A DNA stretch of 18,096 nt from an uncultured Coriobacteriaceae bacterium. GTDB lineage: Bacteria > Actinomycetota > Coriobacteriia > Coriobacteriales > Atopobiaceae. Below are positions 5,538 to 12,220 of the stretch, one piece after another (position 1 is the stretch's first letter; each line of letters opens with the position of its first letter). The notes under the pieces were generated by a model, which was given only the letters and a program-made list of their open reading frames with translations, did not search any database and was not told where the DNA came from. The position numbers and the translations under genes were made by a program. Location: positions 1 to 18,096 of the forward strand of contig UQWE01000015.1 of assembly GCA_900544655.1 (NCBI GenBank). The letters are read 5' to 3'.

Positions 5538-8476
5538 AGCAGGGACAGAGTAACGGCAGAAAGACAATCGCAGACATTCTTCTTCCGGAGACGCCGGAAA
5601 GCGTCGCGGCTGCGTATGGCCGCCTCGCCGAGCGCGCGAAGGTCGAGGATTTCGGCCTGCTAGAAGAAGACGTCGTGGTTCTCGACACGGAAACCACGGG
5701 GCTATCTTTCGCGGATTGCCAGCTTACGGAGATTGCCGCGGCCCGCCTGCGCGGGCGGGAAGTGGTGGAGACCTTTCGCACCTTCGTAAACCCAGGCATG
5801 CCGATACCAAAAAACATCGCGACGCTGACGCACATCACGGATGCTGACGTTGCGGATGCCCCGACGCCAGAAGAAGCGGTCTCAAGTCTGGCGGAGTTCG
5901 TTGGTGGCGCACCCGTGCTTGCTCACAACGCTACTTTCGACAGGACCTTCGTCGAGCGTGTTTCCGGCGGGCGAGAGGTTAGCGACATGTGGGTCGACAC
6001 CCTCGCCCTCTCGCGCATCGCCCTGCCCAGGCTTGCGACGCACAAGCTCCAAGATATGGCCGAGGCGTTTGGCTGCGACTCCGTGACGCATCGCGCCATG
6101 GATGACGTTGAGGCGCTAGCGGGCATGTGGAGGATTATCCTCTGCGCCCTCACGGATTTGCCCGCCGGCCTGCTTGAGGTTCTCGCCAACATGCATCCCG
6201 AGGTCGAATGGGCCTATCGACCCATTCTCTCTCACCTGGCCCTCGCGAATCCCGGCGTACCGTTCTCCCTCGTCGGCGCGCGCCGCGAGCTCGTGGGCGA
6301 TCTCAGGGTCTCAATGAGGCCCGATGTGGATGAAAAGCCCACTCCCGCGACCGCACCCTCCCGCGACGAGGTCTCCCAGGCATTTGGCCCCGATGGTGTC
6401 ATCGCTTCCATGTACGAGGGCTATGAGGCGAGGTCAAGCCAGGTGGAGATGGCCGAGGAAGTGCGTTCGGCGCTGGAGAGCAAGACGCTCCGCTCCATCG
6501 AGGCGGGTACGGGTGTAGGGAAATCGGTGGCCTATCTCCTACCCCTCGCCCTCTATGCGAAGAAAAACAGCGTCACGTGTGGTGTTGCCACTAAGTCGAA
6601 CGCACTTACGGATCAGCTTGTCTCTCATGAGCTGCCGGCGCTTTCGGGGGCGTTGCCTGGGGGAGTGAGCTACACCTGCCTCAAGGGATATGACCACTAT
6701 CCGTGTCTTCGTCGCCTGGGAAGGGCCGCCTCCGGTGACCTTCCCATGGGCGAGGCGAGGCAGAATGGTCGCTCGGACGCCACGATCGCCGCGGATATGC
6801 TTACCGCAATCGCGGTGACTTACGCATACGCGTGCCAATCCGTCGAGGGCGACCTGGACGCGCTCGGGATCAGGTGGGGAAGCGTCCCGAAGAGCATGCT
6901 TACGGTTTCATCCGGAGAATGCCAGCGCTCTCGTTGTCCTTACTATCCCAATCTCTGCATGCTCCACGGTGCCAGGCGTCGCGCGGCGTCAGCTGACCTC
7001 GTTGTCACGAACCACTCGCTGCTGCTTAGAAATGTCGAGGCAGACGGCAAGATTTTGCCTCCGGTCCGAAACTGGGTCATCGACGAGGCCCACTCGTTTG
7101 AGAACGAGGCTCGCCGCCAGTGGGCGCTTGAGGTTTCCGCGGAGCGCGCGCGGGCGCTCTTTGAGTCCCTTGGTGGCACGAAGACCGGCGTCATCGCTTC
7201 GTTCTCCGCGCTCGCCGCGGGTAGTGAGGCAGCAATGCCGGCGATGGGGCTCCTGGCGAAGGGCGCGAGCAGCACCCAGCGCGCGAGCGTCGCCTCAGCC
7301 GATTTCTTCGACGCGGTGAGGGGTCTCATTCGCCTCGCCCGCGGAGGAGGCGGCTATGACACGGTCAACGTCTGGCTTGGTGAGGAGAACCGCTCGACCG
7401 ACGAGTGGGCCGCGGTCAGTGAGGCTGGTCTCACGCTTATCGACCGTCTCGATGCCGCTCGTCATGACCTTGAGGGCGCGCAGCGCGTCTGCTCGGCAGC
7501 CATCGAGAACCTGCCTGGTGACCTCGCGGACGCCTGCAGGCAGCTCGAGGAAATGTCGAAGGCGTGTCGCGTGATAGTCGAGGGCAAGGACGACTCGTAC
7601 GTATGCTCCGCAGAAGTTTCTCGAGCGAAGAGGCGCCAGGGTTTCGAGCGCCTCGTTGCCGAGAAGCTCGATGTGGGCGAGGAGCTTGCAGACCGCTGGT
7701 ATCCCGAGATGCGGAGCGTTACGTTCTGCTCCGCCACGATGAGCGTTGACGGGGACTTCTCGCACTTTGAGGAGTCCATGGGCCTCAATCGCCTGCCCGC
7801 GGCTCGCCATCGCGAGATTGCCCTGCCTAGCTGCTATGACTTCGATAAGAACATGTCCGTTATTGTTGCCCGTGACCTTCCTGACCCGCGCGATTCCGGA
7901 TATTTGGCCGCGCTCGAGAACTTGCTGTATGACGTGCACGTTGCGATGGGTGGCTCGGTGCTCACGCTGTTCACGAACCGCCGAGAGATGGAACAGGTAT
8001 ACGCGGCTCTCTCCGACAGACTTGCCGCGGCTGGGATCGAGGTCGCGATGCAGGAACGTGGCTCCTCGACGCGGAGGCTGCGCGAGAAGTTCGTTTCCGA
8101 GAAGTCACTTTCCCTCATGGCGCTCAAGTCGTTCTGGGAGGGATTCGATGCCGCGGGTGATACCCTGCGCTGTGTTGTTATCCCCAAGCTTCCGTTCTCG
8201 AGCCCCGCGGAGCCTCTGTCTCAGGAGCGTTCGAGCAGGGATCGCCAGGCCTGGAGGCGCTGGAGCCTTCCAGAGGCCGTGATTTCGCTCAAACAGGCTG
8301 CAGGTCGCCTCATTCGCACCTCAACCGATACGGGCGTGCTCGTTCTCGCCGATAGCCGAATCACGACGAAGGGATACGGAAAGACATTCGTAAGGTCTCT
8401 TCCGTCGGCGAACGTATCGGTGCTCGGCGCCGATATGGTTGGTCGATATCTGGAGTCGTGGAGAGAGAACCACTAG
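5531..8476 (+). CDS. dinG: DnaQ-like exonuclease / DinG-family helicase fusion
   Basis: The protein has 981 aa. Residues about 46-205 are a DEDDh 3'-5' exonuclease: DTETTG (52-57), HNATFD (132-137), then H187 and D191/D192 in THRAMDD. Residues about 290-975 are an XPD/DinG-type superfamily 2 helicase: Walker A AGTGVGKS (325-332), DEAH box (518-521), and a C-terminal QAAGRLIRT arginine-finger motif. Four cysteines match the Fe-S cluster pattern: C392 in KGYDHYPC, then C464, C469 and C476 with x4 and x6 spacing. DinG proteins unwind forked DNA and R-loops during repair; the N-terminal nuclease is typical of Gram-positive versions. Start: GTG 5531, with GGGAGAAG just upstream, inside the ddl end. 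It faces two PafBC-like regulator genes tail-to-tail. Confidence 0.93.
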   Translation: MLEQGQSNGRKTIADILLPETPESVAAAYGRLAERAKVEDFGLLEEDVVVLDTETTGLSFADCQLTEIAAARLRGREVVETFRTFVNPGMPIPKNIATLTHITDADVADAPTPEEAVSSLAEFVGGAPVLAHNATFDRTFVERVSGGREVSDMWVDTLALSRIALPRLATHKLQDMAEAFGCDSVTHRAMDDVEALAGMWRIILCALTDLPAGLLEVLANMHPEVEWAYRPILSHLALANPGVPFSLVGARRELVGDLRVSMRPDVDEKPTPATAPSRDEVSQAFGPDGVIASMYEGYEARSSQVEMAEEVRSALESKTLRSIEAGTGVGKSVAYLLPLALYAKKNSVTCGVATKSNALTDQLVSHELPALSGALPGGVSYTCLKGYDHYPCLRRLGRAASGDLPMGEARQNGRSDATIAADMLTAIAVTYAYACQSVEGDLDALGIRWGSVPKSMLTVSSGECQRSRCPYYPNLCMLHGARRRAASADLVVTNHSLLLRNVEADGKILPPVRNWVIDEAHSFENEARRQWALEVSAERARALFESLGGTKTGVIASFSALAAGSEAAMPAMGLLAKGASSTQRASVASADFFDAVRGLIRLARGGGGYDTVNVWLGEENRSTDEWAAVSEAGLTLIDRLDAARHDLEGAQRVCSAAIENLPGDLADACRQLEEMSKACRVIVEGKDDSYVCSAEVSRAKRRQGFERLVAEKLDVGEELADRWYPEMRSVTFCSATMSVDGDFSHFEESMGLNRLPAARHREIALPSCYDFDKNMSVIVARDLPDPRDSGYLAALENLLYDVHVAMGGSVLTLFTNRREMEQVYAALSDRLAAAGIEVAMQERGSSTRRLREKFVSEKSLSLMALKSFWEGFDAAGDTLRCVVIPKLPFSSPAEPLSQERSSRDRQAWRRWSLPEAVISLKQAAGRLIRTSTDTGVLVLADSRITTKGYGKTFVRSLPSANVSVLGADMVGRYLESWRENH

Positions 8477-8622
8477 AGGCGGATGGCCGTTCAGATGTGG
8501 GCGGGGATGATGTGATTTCGTCCCCGCCCGCTCGTTGAAGCGATGGCGGCCGCGGCTATGCGGTTCTCAGTCGCGATTATGCGCGCCGTCGAATTATTCC
8601 CACGACAAAGTATGCGTGCTGG
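8477..8622. terminator. Convergent intergenic region with GC-rich hairpin
   Basis: A 9-bp perfect stem pairs GGGCGGGGA (8499-8507) with TCCCCGCCC (8521-8529) around a 13-base loop. It lies between the dinG stop and the stop of the minus-strand WYL gene. Neither side has a T-run, so it is at best a non-canonical terminator or a 3'-end stabiliser shared by both transcripts. The rest of the 146 bases shows nothing. Confidence 0.4.
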
Positions 8623-9684
8623 TCATTTCCGCGACTGATAGTTTGCAAGCTTGCGCGCTGCCTTGTCGAGGTCGCGTCGTGCCGTGTCACGCATCTCCGC
8701 ACGAAGGTGTGCACTTGGACTGTCGCTCTCGGAAAGGCCTGGATCCCTATCCTCGAAAGAGACCTCGCAACCGAGCGCGAGGATGTGGCGGGGGAGCCAG
8801 TCGGCGCGAAAGTAGGGAACATCCACGAGGATGTGACCGTCTGGGTTTTCGCCTGCCGCAACGGCACCCTCCCAAGAGAGTACGGTCTTGGCTGCAAGGG
8901 GCGTGCAAGTGAGTCTCAGCACACCCATATCCGGCCGCTCTGCCCCGGAAACGCGCGCACGGACGGGCTTGTCCTCAAGCTTGACGTCAGACATGCCCTC
9001 GGCCCTAAACGTGCGAGCCGCTCGTGCGTCAAGATCGTAGCCATCAATGAGCCAGCCGTCGTCTCCTGTGCGCAGTGACAGGGGGACGAGACGCCGTGTC
9101 TTGACAAGCGTGTCATTCTCCCCGCGGTACTTGAAGGTGACGGGGGGCTGCTCAACCTCTGTGTTCTCATCGTTCTCGCGCGTTCCGCGAACGATGGAGC
9201 GCGCGCAGGCAACCAGGGCGTGGTGAGCTTCGGCAGAGACTTCCGAGTCAAGCGGCTCGTTCGAGCGGACGTAACGGGTGGGGAAGAAAGTGTCTTCGAA
9301 TTCGGTTCGAAGGGGATCGTTCTCCTCAAATCCGAGAAGGTCGAATGCGTCTGCAAAAACGTTTGCCTGTTCGGTCGTGAGACGTAGCCGCCAGGGGTGG
9401 GTTGTGGCTGCCGTGGCGCAGATGTCACCGCGCGACCCCTCGAGCGAATAGAAGGAGACGATGGGCTCGGAGGGGGAGTCCGACTTTGGCGGTGTGCCGT
9501 TGGCGAGGTCGTTCAGGATCTCCAGGACCCTCCCTTCGGTAATGCCGAGGAGTCGCGCGAGGTCGGCGGGGTTGGTGGTGCCGTGGGCGCGCCAAAGGGA
9601 GAAGACGACAGACAGCATTTCGCTTAGCCTGCGCTCGACAGGACGTCCTCGCTGCGCGCGAGGCTTATCAATGATGTTCGTCAC
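8623..9684 (-). CDS. WYL-domain transcriptional regulator, PafC-like
   Basis: The 353-aa protein has an N-terminal helix-turn-helix (about 20-62, containing TTNPADLARLLGITEGRVLE). A middle linker domain (about 95-170) follows, then a WYL domain (about 181-237) in which GWLIDGYD (210-217) stands in the position of the Trp-Tyr-Leu motif and RTFR follows. A WCX-like C-terminal domain (about 245-350) completes it. WYL domains sense ligands, in known cases probably nucleic acids. Its start, GTG 9684, overlaps the TGA of the upstream WYL gene in a GTGA junction, so the two are translationally coupled. This matches PafB-PafC, the heterodimeric DNA-damage activators of mycobacteria. The assignment as PafC is by architecture and gene order only. 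Confidence 0.85.
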   Translation of the reverse strand: MTNIIDKPRAQRGRPVERRLSEMLSVVFSLWRAHGTTNPADLARLLGITEGRVLEILNDLANGTPPKSDSPSEPIVSFYSLEGSRGDICATAATTHPWRLRLTTEQANVFADAFDLLGFEENDPLRTEFEDTFFPTRYVRSNEPLDSEVSAEAHHALVACARSIVRGTRENDENTEVEQPPVTFKYRGENDTLVKTRRLVPLSLRTGDDGWLIDGYDLDARAARTFRAEGMSDVKLEDKPVRARVSGAERPDMGVLRLTCTPLAAKTVLSWEGAVAAGENPDGHILVDVPYFRADWLPRHILALGCEVSFEDRDPGLSESDSPSAHLRAEMRDTARRDLDKAARKLANYQSRK

Positions 9685-10655
9685 GAAATCGCCCCCTCGA
9701 GAAGTCCCTTCCAGGAATCGACAAGTTCAGCGGGCTCAAGAGGCCAAACTCCCTGCTCCACACACCACTTCGCTGCCGCATCGACGTCTTTTACGATGCC
9801 AGTCCACACGCAAGCGCCACCCTGGCGACTTTTGATCACTCCGGATTTTGGCCCTGATTTCTTGAACGCCTTGACCGTGTCTCGCCCAGCGTAAAGAACG
9901 GCTTCGACGTGGTCATCTCCGATTTCGAAGGGAAGGAGACGCCAGTCATTGATGTCAAAGTCTGCAGGGACTTCGTAGTGATCGTCGCCCTCGCGCACCT
10001 TGACGCTCGTAGCGCGAGATAGGTTGTATGTGCGCATTGCGGGGTCTCTGCCCTCGCGCTCGCTCAGGCCAACAACGTACGTGGAGCCCTTGAGCGAAAA
10101 CATGCCCATGGGGCGCAGAATGCGCTTCTTGGGGCGTTTGTCCGCGACAGCCTGATAGGTGAGCTCGACGGGAATCCTGGAACGCAAGGCGTCAGCCACG
10201 GTTTCCAGAATCAACGGATCGCAATCCGTCTTGGGAGAGGCGACATCGCCGGGACCAGCGCAGGTGGATAGCGTCACGCGCGGGATGGCTTCTCCGAGCG
10301 TCCTCCGTCCGGCGGTGGAAGGGTTCTCGGCAAGCGGGCGGAAGAGCGTGCCGAGGACGCGAGCATCCTCGTCGGCTTTTGCCGTGGGCTTGGCGAGAGA
10401 GCGCTGCCCGTCGATTCGATAGCTCTTGGCGGTGCCATGGGTTTCCTCGACGAGGAAGATGCCTTCCTCCTCTAGCTTCAGGCAGTCGCGGCCAAATGTC
10501 TTGTGGAACGACGTGACGGCGACATCACCGTAGAAGCAGTCCTTCAGATCAGAACCAGTCAGCGGTGTGCCTTCGGCAAGTTTGAGGGCCACGCGAGTGC
10601 GCAGGACTTCGCGGTGACCGATGTGACCGCCCTTATTCGGGGAGCTTTTGGCCAT
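9681..10655 (-). CDS. WYL-domain transcriptional regulator, PafB-like
   Basis: This 324-aa protein is the first gene of a two-gene unit. Residues about 15-80 form a divergent winged-helix region (EVLRTRVALKLAEGTPLTG onward). Residues about 155-220 form a WYL domain, with LTYQ (165-168), RPMGMF (181-186), STYVVGL (191-197) in the motif position, and RTYNLSR (208-214). A C-terminal extension to residue 324 resembles the WCX region. Start: ATG 10655, with AGGGGG just upstream; an open frame further upstream is not conserved-looking. It overlaps the PafC-like gene by 4 bases. By analogy with mycobacterial PafBC the pair may act as one DNA-binding complex that responds to DNA damage; the neighbouring dinG fits that idea. 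Confidence 0.82.
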   Translation of the reverse strand: MAKSSPNKGGHIGHREVLRTRVALKLAEGTPLTGSDLKDCFYGDVAVTSFHKTFGRDCLKLEEEGIFLVEETHGTAKSYRIDGQRSLAKPTAKADEDARVLGTLFRPLAENPSTAGRRTLGEAIPRVTLSTCAGPGDVASPKTDCDPLILETVADALRSRIPVELTYQAVADKRPKKRILRPMGMFSLKGSTYVVGLSEREGRDPAMRTYNLSRATSVKVREGDDHYEVPADFDINDWRLLPFEIGDDHVEAVLYAGRDTVKAFKKSGPKSGVIKSRQGGACVWTGIVKDVDAAAKWCVEQGVWPLEPAELVDSWKGLLEGAIS

Positions 10656-10790
10656 GGTGTCCCCCTCACTTGAAGTTGGTGCTCCGACAGCTGTTACCAT
10701 GTCAGCAATGATCACTCCTGGGTGTGCCCACATTTTATTATGGGTTATTCCGCCCCGGTGTGACCGGTGTTTCGCGGAAGGGGACATTAT
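10656..10790. promoter_or_regulatory. Divergent promoter region, pafB-like gene / membrane protein gene
   Basis: These 135 bases separate two divergently transcribed genes. TATTAT at 10736-10741 is the best -10 candidate for the plus strand, but no good -35 precedes it. A direct repeat CCGGTGT (10755-10761 and 10764-10770, 9 bases apart) sits just upstream of the plus-strand ribosome binding site GGAAGGGG (10776-10783) and could be an operator. Confidence 0.35.
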
Positions 10791-12020
10791 TTGGCCACGA
10801 GAGGTGCAAACGGGCGTGCCGACGGTCGTCGAGGTCGCGTTGTCAATGACGGCAGAGACCGTCGCGCAGCCAGCCGGTCCGCTAGCCATGCCCGCCGCCG
10901 CGCACATGTGCGTGACGGGGCGCGGGAAAAGTCTGGGCTTCCCCTAGCTGCGAGAATGGTCATCGTATTGGCCGTAGTGGTGGTGCTTGGGACGGGAGGC
11001 TTCTTCGCGTGGCGCTGCCTTACCGGTGGGATGCAGGCTCGAGAACAGATTAACCTTGCGATCAAGGCTGTCCAGGAGGCGGATACCGTAATCGTTGAGG
11101 TTAACGATGCTGTGAGCTCTCCGATTGGCGACACCGCCTCTTTTACGGATGAACAACTCAGTTCTGGATCGAGGTCTGCGACCGAGGCACTTATGCGCGC
11201 TTCCGATCACATTTCGCGCGCTCGCGGCCTCAACGAGTTCCTCGACGATGATCAACGCGCAGTCCTTTCTGCGCTTGATGATTCGATTTCGGCGCGTAAG
11301 TCCATGCTCGGAGCCGGGCAGGTGATTGTGAGCGTCGATGCTTCTGTGGGCAAGGCGCGCAACCTGCTTGAGCAGTCACTTGCCAAGGCGGCCTCGGCGG
11401 ATGCGAAGGCCAGGGAGGCGGCGACCGCGGCGAACGAGTACGCGAAGCACCTTGCTGGGCAAGAGAGCCAGCAAGCGGACGCAAACGTGCCGGTGACTAT
11501 CGACAATGAGGCGATTTCCCTTCTTAACGAGGCAAACGGTTTGCTCGGACAGGCAAAGTCGGCTTTTGGCGATGCTGATTACAGTGCTTATGAGGCCTAC
11601 CTTTCCAAAAAGGTGGAAGCGGCGCAGCTGATGCTCGAAGCTGACTCGGCGATTCTGTCCGGCGATTTCGAGAGGGTGGGGGAGTGCGTCGCCAAATACA
11701 ACGAGACGGATGCCGCGGCTTCTGAGCTTGCTGCCGCTCTGCCCACAACGACCAACGATGTTTTCCTCGACCCATACACGCGACTGACGAGTGCCGAGCG
11801 CGAGAGCTATCTCGCTGCCCAGCAGAAGGCAACTGAGGCCGACGCTCTCGTGCGCAAGTATCTGGGTGTTGGAGTCAGTGTGGCCACGACTGATCCCGCG
11901 GCTGCGTCTTCGACGCCGGGCTCAACCGCGGCAACTACCGTGGGCGCCGCCGGGGATTCAGCGGCGGGCGATGTGTCTGCATCGGATTCCCCCACAATCC
12001 AGGCACCTTCTGCTTCCTAG
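10791..12020 (+). CDS. Single-pass membrane protein with Ala-rich helical exterior
   Basis: I do not recognise the family. The 409-aa protein starts with about 50 very basic, Arg/Gly/Ala-rich residues, expected to be cytoplasmic. One transmembrane helix follows (about 56-75, MVIVLAVVVVLGTGGFFAW). About 280 residues then look helical and rich in Ala, Glu, Asp and Ser, with long runs that could form coiled coils (for example AKAREAATAANEYAKHL). The last ~45 residues are a low-complexity Ala/Ser/Thr tail. I chose TTG 10791 because GGAAGGGG lies 7 bases upstream; an in-frame GTG at 10767 has no such site. By the positive-inside rule the helical part is outside the membrane. Its function is unknown; a cell-envelope structural or stress role is possible. 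Confidence 0.8.
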   Translation: MATRGANGRADGRRGRVVNDGRDRRAASRSASHARRRAHVRDGAREKSGLPLAARMVIVLAVVVVLGTGGFFAWRCLTGGMQAREQINLAIKAVQEADTVIVEVNDAVSSPIGDTASFTDEQLSSGSRSATEALMRASDHISRARGLNEFLDDDQRAVLSALDDSISARKSMLGAGQVIVSVDASVGKARNLLEQSLAKAASADAKAREAATAANEYAKHLAGQESQQADANVPVTIDNEAISLLNEANGLLGQAKSAFGDADYSAYEAYLSKKVEAAQLMLEADSAILSGDFERVGECVAKYNETDAAASELAAALPTTTNDVFLDPYTRLTSAERESYLAAQQKATEADALVRKYLGVGVSVATTDPAAASSTPGSTAATTVGAAGDSAAGDVSASDSPTIQAPSAS

Positions 12021-12220
12021 GCCGACCGAAGATGCGGTATTGCCTGCTATTTGCGATGATTCTGACTCACCGTTTTTAGTTTCTTGTCACTGGCCCTTGA
12101 GCACTTACCGTGCAGGGATGCCGCATATGATGCCCCCGCTCTGCGAAATGTGCAGGCAGACGTATACTCTTGACCAACGATTGCAGGTAGCGGCGCTACC
12201 GCTATTTGGAAGGTGAACGG
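12021..12220 (+). promoter_or_regulatory. Intergenic region with promoter and 5'-UTR hairpin of the M28-like gene
   Basis: No clear terminator follows the preceding gene. TATACT at 12163-12168 is a good -10 box, although the -35 position is poor. Downstream, GGTAGC (12186-12191) and GCTACC (12195-12200) form a 6-bp hairpin with a 3-base loop, immediately before the ribosome binding site GGAAGGTGA (12208-12216). The hairpin lies in the predicted 5' leader and could modulate translation. Confidence 0.45.

Noticed and set aside
6568..6583. Third parS-like site (TCACGTGT) in dinG
   Set aside because: Only the central CACGTG and one flank match; the two-fold GTTTC/GAAAC arms are missing.
10656..10907. 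Longer start for the PafB-like regulator, adding 84 residues
   Set aside because: The strong ribosome binding site is at the ATG 10655. The extension would run through the divergent promoter region and into the neighbouring gene on the other strand.
12083..12115. Near match to the PafBC promoter motif (TTGTCACTG followed by TACCGT)
   Set aside because: One mismatch in the first half and a 13-base gap instead of about 8. It is not convincing.
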